The position numbers and the translations under genes were made by a program. A stretch of 64,000 bases of DNA from Candidatus Kapaibacterium sp. (lineage in GTDB: Bacteria; Bacteroidota; Ignavibacteria; Kapaibacteriales; Kapaibacteriaceae), in assembly GCA_030833725.1 (NCBI GenBank), contig JAURGP010000004.1, positions 1 to 64,000 on the forward strand. Reading direction: 5' to 3'. Each line of letters starts with the position of its first letter. Within the stretch, counting starts at the first letter, position 1. Positions 52,220 to 62,161 of this stretch are shown here, piece by piece. The notes under the pieces were generated by a model that saw only the letters and a list, made by a program, of their open reading frames with translations, made no database searches and was not told where the DNA came from.

Positions 52220-55087
52220 GTGGTAGCAATGAAAGCTGTTTTCGCACGACAGCTGACACTCCTGATCTGTGCTCTGCTGACAGCTGGAACCGTCCAAGTG
52301 TGGGCGCAGTCTGGTTCGATCACGGGTACAGTGGTAAACAAGTCGAACGGTGAGCCCGTAGCAGGGGCAACCGTATCCGTGGTAGGCACCAAGAAAGGCG
52401 CCTATACGGACATGAAGGGATCGTTCACCGTGAAAGAAGTGCCGGCCGGCACTTACAGTGTGGGCATTCGTGCCATTGGATTCGCCCAGGTGACCGTAGC
52501 CAACGTCGATGTAAAGCCAGGCAAGAAGGCAAAGGTGAACGTGACGATGGAATCCGATGCCATCCTGAAAGACGAGGTTGTGGTAGAAGCAGCAGCAATC
52601 CGAGATAACGACGTTGCGCTTCTCCGTGACCGACAAAAGTCGGCAGCCGTGAGTGACGCTATCAGCTCCGAGGCGATCTCACGTGTCTCTGGCTCCAGCG
52701 TTGCAGATGTTGCCAGCAGGGTCACGGGTGTATCGGTGATGGACGGCAAGTACCTGTATGTACGAGGTCTTGGCGACCGGTACATGAACTTCCAGCTCAA
52801 TGGTGCTCAGTTGGCCAGCTCCGATCCCGATCGCAACGACGTTTCGATGGACCAGTTCTCGTCGAGCTTCGTGGAAAGTATCGTCACAGCCAAGAGCTTC
52901 ACACCAGATCAACCTGGTTCGTTCACTGGCGGTTCGGTAAATGTCAAGACAAAGGCCTTTCCTTCGGAGCGCAGTGTGAAAGCAGCCGTCCGTATGGGGT
53001 ACAATACCATTGCGACGCTGTCGAACGACTTTACTCTCGCTTCGTCGTCGCCAACGGACTGGCTGGCAATGGATGACGGTCGTCGGGGCGTTCCAGAGTA
53101 CGTGCGCTCGCTGAACGGCTCGATTCCATCGCTGGGAGAAGCGCGTACCAATCCCCAGGCTGCTGAAGAGTTAAACGCCGCTTCGAAGGCATTTGCATCT
53201 CCGATGGCGCCGTCCATCGGGCAAAGCGGCATGCCGGCACGCATCAATTTGTCCTACGCCGATGTGTTCGATCTCGGATCGGTTCCGTTTGGCGTGATTA
53301 CCTCCGTCCAGTATAACCAAGACTTCGACGGCTACACGAACGGTCGATTCGCACAGTGGCAGCTCACGGGTAAAGCCGCCGAAAAAGAGAGTCTCGAGGC
53401 ACAAGCGGATTTGGCCGACCGATCGGGAACAAGCACAACGTTCTGGAGTGCGATGTTCAACATCAATGCTAAGCCAGCTCCGAATCATCAGGTAGGATTT
53501 AACATCATCCATAATCAGCGCGGCGAGAATCTTGGACGATATCTCGTTGGCTCGCTCCCACGAGACTTGCCATCGGAATTCTCGTTCGAGACACGAACGC
53601 AACGCTACATCGAACGCGGAAACACCAGCGTCCAGCTAATGGGAGAAAGCCTGTTTCCAGGTTTGGGCAATGCCAAACTGGAGTGGACAGGATCGTATAA
53701 CCGGTCTACGCAGGACGAACCAGATATCCGCTACTTCTCCAACGAGTTCGTTCCGGACGGCGACAGCAATCTGTACTACATCGACGCCGCGAACTACGCG
53801 CTCCCACAACACTTTTACCGCGACATGGTGGAGGACCTGTACTGGTTCGACGCCCACGTCAAGGTTCCCTTTACCTCGTGGACTGGAACAGAGGCGAGCT
53901 TCAAGGTTGGTGGTGCCTACAACACCAAGCAGCGCGCATTTCGCGAGCAACGCTATGAGTTTCGCCAGCAACAGACCGAGTACAAAGGTGATCCAACGTC
54001 ATTCTTCGCAGAGAGCAACCTAGGCATCATCGGCACCAGCGGATCGCGACCCGTCTTCGGCAACTACATCGTAGACGTTACGCAGGCCGTGAACAACTAT
54101 GATGGTGTTCAGAACATTGCTGCCGGATTCGCGATGGTAGAGCTGCCCGTAACTACACAGCTACGTGTAATCACGGGCGTCCGACTCGAGACAACAGATC
54201 TAACCGTAACCAGTCAGGACTCCAGCTCACAACAAGGAAGAGTGGATGAACTCAACATCCTGCCCTCGTTTGCAGCTGTGTACGCGCTTACCGAGCGCCA
54301 AAACATCCGGGTGTCGTACGGTCGCACACTGGCTCGACCAACCTTCCGCGAGCTGGCCCCATTCTCGTCATTCGACTTCGTTGGTGGATTCATTCTGAAC
54401 GGCAATCCCAGTCTGAAGCAGACCAACGTTGACAACTACGACTTCCGTTGGGAGTGGTTCATGCGCCCAACCGACATCGTGGCTGTGAGCGCGTTCTACA
54501 AGTTCTTCACCAATCCGATCGAGAACGCCATCGTTTCAAACAACAACCAACTCCAATTCCAAAACGTACCCGAAGCTGTTGTGTACGGTATGGAGTTCGA
54601 GGCACGGTCGGCACTAGACTTCATCAGCGAATCCCTGCGTGGCTTATACATCGGTGGAAATCTTACGCTGACAGCCTCGCAGGTAGACATTCCGGCCAAG
54701 GAGCTGGCGGTGATCCAGGAGCTCTTCGGCGCCGACGCACCTACAACGCGCCAACTGCAGGGTCAGTCTCCATACCTGCTGAACGTTCAGCTCGGCTACG
54801 TCGATTACGAAAACGGTACCGATATCAACCTGACGTACAACGTGTTTGGTGATCGACTCTCCCGCGTTGCCTTGGGTGGTACGCCGAACGTATTCGAGGC
54901 TGCACGAGCTCGCGTTGACGTTGTGGCTTCGCAAAAGCTATTCGGAAATCTCTCAGTGCGCGTCCAGGCACTGAACCTCTTGAATCCACCGGTGCGTGAG
55001 TACCACGAGTTCAAGGGTGTCCAGTACGACATGGTCCGCTTCATCCAAGGTCAGACGTTCACGTTTGGCGTGAGCTACAGTCTCTAA
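52220..55087 (+). CDS. TonB-dependent receptor with N-terminal carboxypeptidase-regulatory-like (CarboxypepD_reg) domain
   Basis: GSITGTVVNKSNGEPVAGATVSVVGTKKGAYTDMKGSF; plug VSVMDGKYLYVRGLGDRYMNFQLNGAQLASSDPDRNDV; barrel C-terminus ...TFGVSYSL. Confidence 0.92.
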   Translation: MVAMKAVFARQLTLLICALLTAGTVQVWAQSGSITGTVVNKSNGEPVAGATVSVVGTKKGAYTDMKGSFTVKEVPAGTYSVGIRAIGFAQVTVANVDVKPGKKAKVNVTMESDAILKDEVVVEAAAIRDNDVALLRDRQKSAAVSDAISSEAISRVSGSSVADVASRVTGVSVMDGKYLYVRGLGDRYMNFQLNGAQLASSDPDRNDVSMDQFSSSFVESIVTAKSFTPDQPGSFTGGSVNVKTKAFPSERSVKAAVRMGYNTIATLSNDFTLASSSPTDWLAMDDGRRGVPEYVRSLNGSIPSLGEARTNPQAAEELNAASKAFASPMAPSIGQSGMPARINLSYADVFDLGSVPFGVITSVQYNQDFDGYTNGRFAQWQLTGKAAEKESLEAQADLADRSGTSTTFWSAMFNINAKPAPNHQVGFNIIHNQRGENLGRYLVGSLPRDLPSEFSFETRTQRYIERGNTSVQLMGESLFPGLGNAKLEWTGSYNRSTQDEPDIRYFSNEFVPDGDSNLYYIDAANYALPQHFYRDMVEDLYWFDAHVKVPFTSWTGTEASFKVGGAYNTKQRAFREQRYEFRQQQTEYKGDPTSFFAESNLGIIGTSGSRPVFGNYIVDVTQAVNNYDGVQNIAAGFAMVELPVTTQLRVITGVRLETTDLTVTSQDSSSQQGRVDELNILPSFAAVYALTERQNIRVSYGRTLARPTFRELAPFSSFDFVGGFILNGNPSLKQTNVDNYDFRWEWFMRPTDIVAVSAFYKFFTNPIENAIVSNNNQLQFQNVPEAVVYGMEFEARSALDFISESLRGLYIGGNLTLTASQVDIPAKELAVIQELFGADAPTTRQLQGQSPYLLNVQLGYVDYENGTDINLTYNVFGDRLSRVALGGTPNVFEAARARVDVVASQKLFGNLSVRVQALNLLNPPVREYHEFKGVQYDMVRFIQGQTFTFGVSYSL

Positions 55088-55129
55088 TCGAAGAAAACTC
55101 AGATACACTTTCCCACAACGGAGGTACGC

Positions 55130-58042
55130 ATGAACGTACGATTCTCAATTGGTCTTCTGCTTGTGCTCATTGCAGCAACGTCGCTGCGTGCACAGGAGAT
55201 TGTCACGATTACTGATGCCGACATTCAGGCAGGACAGAATGTGATATTCACAAACGACAAGGTCTATCTGCTGGATGGATTCGTCTTTGTGGATTCTACC
55301 GCAACGCTCACGATTCAAGCAGGAACGGTCATCAAGGGTAAGCCAGGCGAAGGCGCCGATGCCTCGGCATTGATTGTTGCACGTGGTGGCAAGATCTTCG
55401 CCAACGGTACGAAGGATCAGCCGATCATCTTCACGGCGGAAGCTGATGATGTTGCAAACCCAACGGACCTCACAGCTGACGATCGTGGTTTGTGGGGTGG
55501 TCTGATCATCCTCGGTAACGCTGGCCTGAATGTAGCTGGTGGTACGGAGAACATCGAAGGTATTCCGGTAACCGAGCCACGTGGTATCTACGGTGGCACA
55601 GACGACGACGACAATTCCGGCGTACTGCGCTATGTCTCGATCCGTCATGGTGGTTCGAACATCGGTGCAAACAACGAAATCAATGGCGTCACGTTCGGTG
55701 GCGTAGGTCGTGGCACCTATGTAGATCACGTTGAAGTGTTTGCCAACCAGGACGACGGTTTCGAGTGGTTTGGTGGTACAGTGGACTGTACGCACCTGAT
55801 CTCTGCCTTCAACGGAGATGACGCCTTCGACTGGGACGAAGGATACCGTGGTCGTGGTCAGTTCTGGTTCGTGATCCAAGATGCTGCTGTAGGGGGCTCT
55901 GCCTTCGAGTGTGACGGCGGTACTACGCCAGAGGACGGTACGCCATATGCCACGCCAACGATCTACAACCTTACGATCATCGGCTCGGGTGCCGATGGTG
56001 CGAATGCGAAGAATACGCCATTGATCAACCTGCGTGACAACTCCGGTGGCTTCTTCTACAACTCCATCATTACCGACGGTCGTGGGTATGCCATCCAGGT
56101 CGAGGACCTTGCCTCGGGCGAGGACTCACGCTCGCGCCTTGAGAATGGCGACATGGCCTTCACGAACAACATCTGGTTCTCGTTCACCAATGGAATTGCT
56201 GATGCAAGCACGCAGCAGTTCCTGCTCGACTACCTCACAACGGGTGCGAATGCCAATGCCGTGGTCGATCCAATGTTTGCCTCTGTGAGCCGTGCCACGG
56301 ACGCCAAGTTGGACCCACGCGTGAAAGCAGGCTCCCCGGCATTTGAGAACCTTGCTACCTACCCAGACGAGTTCTTTAGCACGGTGAACTACAAAGGCGC
56401 ATTTGATGCGAACAACAACTGGGCGAAAGAATGGACGGCGATTGAGGAGCAGGGCTACCTCGCGAGCGATCCAGAAAACATCGTAAACGTGACCGACGGC
56501 GATATTGCTCCGGGTCAGAACGTTGTCTGGACCAGCAACAACACATACGTCCTGGATGGTTTTGTCTTTGTTGATGATGCTGCAACGTTGACCATCGAGG
56601 CAGGAACCGTAATCAAGGGCAAGCCAGGAGAAGGTGCCAACGCATCGGCACTGATCGTTGCCCGTGGTGGCAAGATCTACGCGAACGGAACACAGCAGCG
56701 CCCAATCATCTTCACGGCTCTTGCTGATGATGTGAATGATCCCAACGACCTAACGCAGGAAGATCGTGGTCTGTGGGGCGGACTGATCATTCTTGGAAAC
56801 GCACGCTTGAACGTTGCTGGTGGCATCGAGAACATCGAAGGCATTCCAGTGACCGAGCCTCGCGGACAGTACGGCGGTACGAACGATGCCGATGACTCCG
56901 GTGTGCTCACGTATCTATCTGTGCGTCATGGTGGTTCGAACATCGGTGCGAACAACGAAATCAACGGTGTGACGTTCGGTGGCGTTGGTAACGGAACGGT
57001 TGTTGAGCACATCGAGGTGTTCGCCAACTCCGATGACGGCTTTGAGTGGTTCGGTGGCACGGTCAACACGAAGTATCTCGTATCTGCATTCAACGGCGAT
57101 GACGCATTCGACTGGGACGAAGGTTTCCGTGGCAAGGGTCAGTTCTGGCTTGTTCTCCAGAGCGCTACTACCGGTGGTTCTGCCTTCGAGTGCGATGGTG
57201 GTACAACACCGGAAGATGGCACGCCATATGCGATTCCAGTTCTGTCGAACCTTACCGTTATTGGCTCAGGTGCTGAAGGAACCAATGCTAAGAACACGCC
57301 GCTTCTTAACCTGCGCGACAACTCTGGTGGTAAGTTCTACAACTCGATCATCATGGATGGTCGTGGCTATGCCATTCAGGTAGAAGACCTGGCGTCGGGC
57401 GAAGACTCCCGTGCTCGCCTCGAGGCTGGCGACATGGCCTTCCAGAACAACATCTGGTTCTCATTTACGAGCGGCATCGCTGATGCCAGCAAGCAGCAGT
57501 TCTTGCTGGACTACCTTACAGCAGCAGCCAATGTGAACGAGGTTGTAGATCCAATGTTGACGAGTATTTCGCGCACCGAAGATCGTGCATTCGACCCGCG
57601 TCCGACGTCGGGTTCACCTGCCTTCAGCAATGTGAAGGATCTTGGTGATGCCTTCTTCACGCCAACGACCTATCGCGGTGCATTCAACAATGGTGCCGGT
57701 AGCAACTGGTTGCAGGACTGGACCTTCATCTGGGATGCTGGTGTGGTAACAAGCGTCGAGGAAGAGGGCGTTGCTGGTGCCAGCACAGGTGCTGTCGTGT
57801 ATCCTAACCCTGTAGCATCGACGGCTACCCTGCGCTACTCGGTGGAGTCCTCTGGAGCCGTAACGGTGCGCGTGGTAAACGCAGCGGGCAGCACGGTGAT
57901 GACGGTTGCTTCCGGAGTTACGGTACCAGCCGGCACGGTGGAGTTCAGCATTCCAACGTCGGAGCTGTCATCCGGCGTGTACATGGTGGTTGTTGCCGGA
58001 ATGAACGGTACAACGTCTGTACCGATGATGATCGTGCGCTAA
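55130..58042 (+). CDS. T9SS-sorted, beta-helix-like surface protein with two tandem approx. 420-aa repeats
   Basis: Repeats GTVIKGKPGEGA[DN]ASALIVARGGKI[FY]ANGT...DRGLWGGLIILGNA and DDGFEWFGGTV...NGDDAFDWDEG; C-terminal VVYPNPVASTATLRYSV...SSGVYMVVV. Confidence 0.8.
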   Translation: MNVRFSIGLLLVLIAATSLRAQEIVTITDADIQAGQNVIFTNDKVYLLDGFVFVDSTATLTIQAGTVIKGKPGEGADASALIVARGGKIFANGTKDQPIIFTAEADDVANPTDLTADDRGLWGGLIILGNAGLNVAGGTENIEGIPVTEPRGIYGGTDDDDNSGVLRYVSIRHGGSNIGANNEINGVTFGGVGRGTYVDHVEVFANQDDGFEWFGGTVDCTHLISAFNGDDAFDWDEGYRGRGQFWFVIQDAAVGGSAFECDGGTTPEDGTPYATPTIYNLTIIGSGADGANAKNTPLINLRDNSGGFFYNSIITDGRGYAIQVEDLASGEDSRSRLENGDMAFTNNIWFSFTNGIADASTQQFLLDYLTTGANANAVVDPMFASVSRATDAKLDPRVKAGSPAFENLATYPDEFFSTVNYKGAFDANNNWAKEWTAIEEQGYLASDPENIVNVTDGDIAPGQNVVWTSNNTYVLDGFVFVDDAATLTIEAGTVIKGKPGEGANASALIVARGGKIYANGTQQRPIIFTALADDVNDPNDLTQEDRGLWGGLIILGNARLNVAGGIENIEGIPVTEPRGQYGGTNDADDSGVLTYLSVRHGGSNIGANNEINGVTFGGVGNGTVVEHIEVFANSDDGFEWFGGTVNTKYLVSAFNGDDAFDWDEGFRGKGQFWLVLQSATTGGSAFECDGGTTPEDGTPYAIPVLSNLTVIGSGAEGTNAKNTPLLNLRDNSGGKFYNSIIMDGRGYAIQVEDLASGEDSRARLEAGDMAFQNNIWFSFTSGIADASKQQFLLDYLTAAANVNEVVDPMLTSISRTEDRAFDPRPTSGSPAFSNVKDLGDAFFTPTTYRGAFNNGAGSNWLQDWTFIWDAGVVTSVEEEGVAGASTGAVVYPNPVASTATLRYSVESSGAVTVRVVNAAGSTVMTVASGVTVPAGTVEFSIPTSELSSGVYMVVVAGMNGTTSVPMMIVR
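55190..57720 (+). repeat. Internal tandem duplication, about 1.27 kb units (about 55196-56460 and 56479-57720)
   Basis: Protein-level near-identity of the two halves by eye, e.g. DRGLWGGLIILGNA(G/R)LNVAGG(T/I)ENIEGIPVTEPRG; DNA clearly diverged at synonymous sites. Confidence 0.85.
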
Positions 58043-58080
58043 CCGACAGCCGGACACGACGACCTACCGCGACAATCTAC

Positions 58081-58118
58081 CACGCGAGGGTGGTTCCTAC
58101 GGGAGCTGCCCTCGTGTG
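58081..58118 (+). terminator. Candidate hairpin terminator after the TonB receptor/T9SS cargo pair
   Basis: CACGCGAGGG - 18 nt loop - CCCTCGTGTG; 10-bp stem with one G-U; only a weak T-tract (CGTTTA). Confidence 0.4.
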
Positions 58119-58142
58119 CGTTTATGGACTAATTTCGACGCC

Positions 58143-59702
58143 ATGGCTCCATCTGTATCCAATCGTATCGCGGCCATCGACGTAGGGACCAACTCGTTTC
58201 ACATGGTGATTGCTACTGTGAGTGCGCGCGGATCATTGCGCATCCACCACCGGAACAAGGAACTGGTACGTTTGGGCATGGCAGCCGGCGACATCAAGAA
58301 GCTGTCGCCCGAGGCCATTCAGCGGGGGGTGAAAACACTCAAGCGGTTCAAAGCCGAAGCGGAACAACACAGCGCCCAGATCCGAGCCGTTGCTACCAGC
58401 GCTGTGCGCGAGGCCGTCAACCGCGAAGAGTTTGTGGATCGCGTGTTCAAGGCCACGGGCATCGAGGTAGAAGTAGTCAGCGGCATTGAAGAAGGGCGTC
58501 TGATCTACGTCGGTGCTATGCATGCCCTACCCATCATCACGAAGCGAGCCCTCGTGATCGATATCGGTGGTGGAAGTACGGAAACCGTGATTGGGCACAA
58601 CGGCACGGCCGATGTGATTCACTCCGCAAAGTTGGGCCACCTGCGCGTGATGAAGGGATTCTTTCCGGAGGGAAAGGCAACAGCAGCCAGTCTGGAAGCA
58701 TGCCGGACCGCCATCCGCGGTGACTGGTCGCCGGTACTGCAAGATCTTGTTCAGCATGGCTACGAAGAGTTCGTTGGGAGCTCCGGAACCGTGTTGACGA
58801 TTGCAGCTATGACGCTGGCACGACTGCATAAGCGTATTCCTGAATCGTTGAACGGACTCAAGCTCCTGCGCTCGGATGTGATGGACACGATTGCGACGAT
58901 CTGCGACGCTCGGACCGTTGAGCAGCGTATGCAGCTACCGGGCATCGACGTGCGCCGCGCCGACGTGATCCTGGGTGGAGCTCTGCTGCTGGAAGCTGCC
59001 CTTGTGGGTCTAGATGTCCAGCAGATGACCATCTCCAACTATGCCCTGCGCGAGGGCATCGTTTTTGATACAGCGCGGAAGCAGCGCGACATCAACGAGT
59101 ACCATCACCTGGCAACGCTGCGCTATCAGAGTGTGCACCATCTCTGCGACGTGTACCGTGTGCGCCGAGCACATGCTGAGCACGTGAAAATGTTGGCTCT
59201 GTCGCTGTTTGACTCGTTACGCCCCCTACATCCCTTTGGAGATAAGGAGCGCGAGGCTCTCGAGGCCGCAGCACTGCTGCACGACATCGGCTTTCACATT
59301 GCTGCCGATCAGCACCACAAACACAGCGAGTACATCATTCGGCATAGTGCCATGCCCGGTTTCACCAATGATGAAACAGAGCTGATTGCATCGGTGGCTC
59401 GATACCACCGTAAGAGCTTTCCGAAGAAAAAGCACGAGATCTTCGGCAGGCTCCATCCCGATGAGCAGCGGGTGGTACGCACGCTGGCGTCGATTCTACG
59501 CATCGCCGAGGGGTTAGACCGCCGTGGCCAGCAGCTGATTCGATCGGTAGCCGTCCAGGTATCAAAGGAGCGGATCGACATTACTGTCCATGCTCCGGGA
59601 CCATCGCCGGATATCGAGTTGTGGGGAGCGGAGCGCCGTAAGGGGCTGATGGCACAGGTGTTCGGACGCGAGGTGCGGTTCCTGGGTCATGCGGTGGCTT
59701 GA
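58143..59702 (+). CDS. Exopolyphosphatase / guanosine pentaphosphatase (Ppx/GppA) with HD-like C-terminal domain
   Basis: RIAAIDVGTNSFHMVIA; LVIDIGGGSTETVIG; ALREGIVFD; LLHDIGFHI; alternative start 58116. Confidence 0.92.
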   Translation: MAPSVSNRIAAIDVGTNSFHMVIATVSARGSLRIHHRNKELVRLGMAAGDIKKLSPEAIQRGVKTLKRFKAEAEQHSAQIRAVATSAVREAVNREEFVDRVFKATGIEVEVVSGIEEGRLIYVGAMHALPIITKRALVIDIGGGSTETVIGHNGTADVIHSAKLGHLRVMKGFFPEGKATAASLEACRTAIRGDWSPVLQDLVQHGYEEFVGSSGTVLTIAAMTLARLHKRIPESLNGLKLLRSDVMDTIATICDARTVEQRMQLPGIDVRRADVILGGALLLEAALVGLDVQQMTISNYALREGIVFDTARKQRDINEYHHLATLRYQSVHHLCDVYRVRRAHAEHVKMLALSLFDSLRPLHPFGDKEREALEAAALLHDIGFHIAADQHHKHSEYIIRHSAMPGFTNDETELIASVARYHRKSFPKKKHEIFGRLHPDEQRVVRTLASILRIAEGLDRRGQQLIRSVAVQVSKERIDITVHAPGPSPDIELWGAERRKGLMAQVFGREVRFLGHAVA

Positions 59703-59706
59703 TTGT

Positions 59707-59734
59707 GATCATGATCGTGATCAGGATCACGATC
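59707..59734. repeat. Five GATC sites at exact 6-bp spacing containing a perfect 10-bp-arm inverted repeat
   Basis: GATCATGATCGTGATCAGGATCACGATC; arms GATCGTGATC (59713-59722) and GATCACGATC (59725-59734), 2-nt loop. Confidence 0.95.
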
Positions 59735-59815
59735 TACACTCACTAAAGCCACCACGGGATCGTCAATCGTGGCTGTTTCCCTACTGACGTTTTTCTGACT
59801 TGAAAGGATCCTACA

Positions 59816-61369
59816 ATGCAAAAGCGACCAATCGTCACGGCTGTGTCCTTGATCGGCATTGGCATCGTGTTCGGCATGGTTCTACTGACGTCGTGGACCG
59901 ACAATGCCTTTGATCGTGCCAATGCTGCTGTTTCCGACTTGGGCGCAACGGGTGCTCCGGTGCAGGCGCCGGCCATGCTGAAAGCTCTGAACGACCAGTT
60001 TGCTGCTGTCTCCGAGGCCGTGACGGCCTCCGTGGTGTCGATTGAGGTTCGAACGGAAGCGAAGGGTGGTAGGATGGCGATTCCGCGGGACTTCTTCCGA
60101 TTCTTCGGCCCCGACGGTGGGGAAGAGGAGTTCGAGATGCCGGAAGGTCGGGGTGCCGGCTCGGGAGTGATCATCACCACCGATGGCTACATCGTGACTA
60201 ACAACCACGTGGTGGAAGATGCCAAGAAGGACGGTATTACGGTAACCACCAGCGACAAGAAGGAGTACAAGGCTACCCTTGTCGGCCGTGACCCAACCAC
60301 TGACGTAGCCGTACTGAAGATCGAAGGCACGTTTGCACCAGCTCACTTTGAGCAACGTGAGAACATTCGCGTGGGTGAGTGGGTGATTGCCGTTGGTAAC
60401 CCGTTGGGACTGCGCTCCACCATCACGGCCGGTATCATCTCGGCCATGGGTCGAGGTATCGGAATCATCGGTAGTAACGCGCGCACTCGTCAGGAGGCCA
60501 GCTTTGCCATCGAGAACTTCATCCAGACGGATGCAGCCATCAACCCAGGGAACTCTGGAGGGGGCTTGTTTAACCTGAACGGCTCGCTCGTGGGAATCAA
60601 CACCGCGATCGCTTCCCAGACAGGCACCTACAACGGATACGGCTTTGCAATTCCGATCGACATGGTCAAGAGCGTAGCGATGGATCTCATGGACGATGGT
60701 GAAGTCCAGCGCGGATACATCGGCGTACAGATCAAGTCCGTGGACGAGACAACGGCCAAGGCCGTTAATCTGGACGACGTGCGCGGTGTGCAGGTTGTAA
60801 CTGTTCTGGAAAAGGGTGCCGCCGAAGCTGCCGGTGTAGAAGAAGGCGACGTGATTCTCCAGGTAGATGGCAAGGACGTGAACACGTCCAACGATTTGCA
60901 AAACGAGATTGTCCTGCATCGTGCTGGTGACAAAGTCGTGCTGTCGATCTGGCGTGATGGTCGGAAGATCTCGAAGACCGTCCGGTTGAAGTCGCGCACG
61001 AATGATGACTCATTTGCCGATGCCGATACTGGAGGTGACGACGGCCAGGCTCTGAAGGGTGGATCCTCGGCGTCGTTCACCAACCTGGGCTTCTCGGTGA
61101 AAGCCATGACCGACGAGGATCAGAAGGAGTTCAAGACGAAGACGGGTGTACTCGTGTCCAGTGTGGAATCTCGTGGCGCCGCAGCACAACGGGGTTTACG
61201 CACGAGTACAGTGATTCTGAAAGCCGACCGGACCAACATCACATCGCCGTCGGATCTCAAGAGCGTGCTGTCCAAGAAGAAGGTTGGTGATGCGGTGCTC
61301 TTCGTGGTCAAGAGCAAGGACGGCAACAAGATGGCCATCACCGTTGAAGTACCGAAAGAGAACTCGTAA
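59816..61369 (+). CDS. DegP/HtrA (Do-like) periplasmic serine protease
   Basis: GAGSGVIITTDGYIVTNNHVVEDA; DVAVLKIEG; IQTDAAINPGNSGGGLFNLNGSLVGINTAI; two PDZ domains. Confidence 0.95.
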   Translation: MQKRPIVTAVSLIGIGIVFGMVLLTSWTDNAFDRANAAVSDLGATGAPVQAPAMLKALNDQFAAVSEAVTASVVSIEVRTEAKGGRMAIPRDFFRFFGPDGGEEEFEMPEGRGAGSGVIITTDGYIVTNNHVVEDAKKDGITVTTSDKKEYKATLVGRDPTTDVAVLKIEGTFAPAHFEQRENIRVGEWVIAVGNPLGLRSTITAGIISAMGRGIGIIGSNARTRQEASFAIENFIQTDAAINPGNSGGGLFNLNGSLVGINTAIASQTGTYNGYGFAIPIDMVKSVAMDLMDDGEVQRGYIGVQIKSVDETTAKAVNLDDVRGVQVVTVLEKGAAEAAGVEEGDVILQVDGKDVNTSNDLQNEIVLHRAGDKVVLSIWRDGRKISKTVRLKSRTNDDSFADADTGGDDGQALKGGSSASFTNLGFSVKAMTDEDQKEFKTKTGVLVSSVESRGAAAQRGLRTSTVILKADRTNITSPSDLKSVLSKKKVGDAVLFVVKSKDGNKMAITVEVPKENS

Positions 61370-61377
61370 GTTTCCCT

Positions 61378-62151
61378 ATGCGTATTCTGCTCATGACAAC
61401 GATGGCTGCTATGACGATGGCAGCCATCACTGTTTCCGCTCAGCCGGCTGCCTCGTCAGTTCATCCTGCGTGGAGCGTTGGCCCACAGGTTGGGTACACG
61501 GTAGCACTGTCTACTCCTGCCCAGGTGTCCCAGAGTGGAGCCCCCTCCCGTTTCACACTTGGAGCACTGGTAACGAGAACGATCTCCGAAAAGATGCAGT
61601 TGCGCTTCGCCGCCACGTACCGATCAGAGAGTGGCAGCTTTGCAACGCCGGTCACGTCTGCCGGGACTGTTTCGTCCGAAGGTACATCGAACCGATCGTG
61701 GCTTGATGTTGTCGATCCCACAACCGGCGGGCCGGCCATCGGTTCGACCGTGTCCACCTCGGCTGCCGAAGTCATGGCCTCGATTGTCCTGCCCGTTGCA
61801 GATCTGGATACGTCCGGAGCACGCTTTCACATCAGTGTTTCCGTGCTGGCCGATCTTCTCCTGTCGGGCTCACAGCAGGACGACTACTCCGATGTGCCGA
61901 ATCACAAAGGTCCGGACCTGCGGACCTTTGAGTACTCCACTCACATGGGGGCTGGAGCGGCCATTGGCGTGGGACTCGTTCTGCCGGTTGCGGACGCCAC
62001 AGAATTACTCATCGACGCACAGTACGTGTTCCGGGAACCTCGCGAGATTCGCGTCTCGGAGCAGGGTGTTGAACTTCCCGATGCCGTGAATGTGAGCTGG
62101 CTGGTTGGTAGGGGGCTGCGGTTGTCGGCAGCTGTGACCTTCGACCTCTAA
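61378..62151 (+). CDS. Hypothetical outer-membrane beta-barrel protein
   Basis: Signal peptide; C-terminal VGRGLRLSAAVTFDL beta-signal-like. Confidence 0.55.
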   Translation: MRILLMTTMAAMTMAAITVSAQPAASSVHPAWSVGPQVGYTVALSTPAQVSQSGAPSRFTLGALVTRTISEKMQLRFAATYRSESGSFATPVTSAGTVSSEGTSNRSWLDVVDPTTGGPAIGSTVSTSAAEVMASIVLPVADLDTSGARFHISVSVLADLLLSGSQQDDYSDVPNHKGPDLRTFEYSTHMGAGAAIGVGLVLPVADATELLIDAQYVFREPREIRVSEQGVELPDAVNVSWLVGRGLRLSAAVTFDL

Positions 62152-62161
62152 AGCGCAGTCT

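Noticed and set aside
55130-58042. Tandem units of the T9SS protein as a mobile or CRISPR-like repeat
   Set aside because: Single in-frame domain duplication within one CDS; no spacers, transposase or target-site duplications.
59713-59734. GATC hairpin as a Rho-independent terminator of ppx/gppA
   Set aside because: Only a 2-nt loop and no downstream T-tract.
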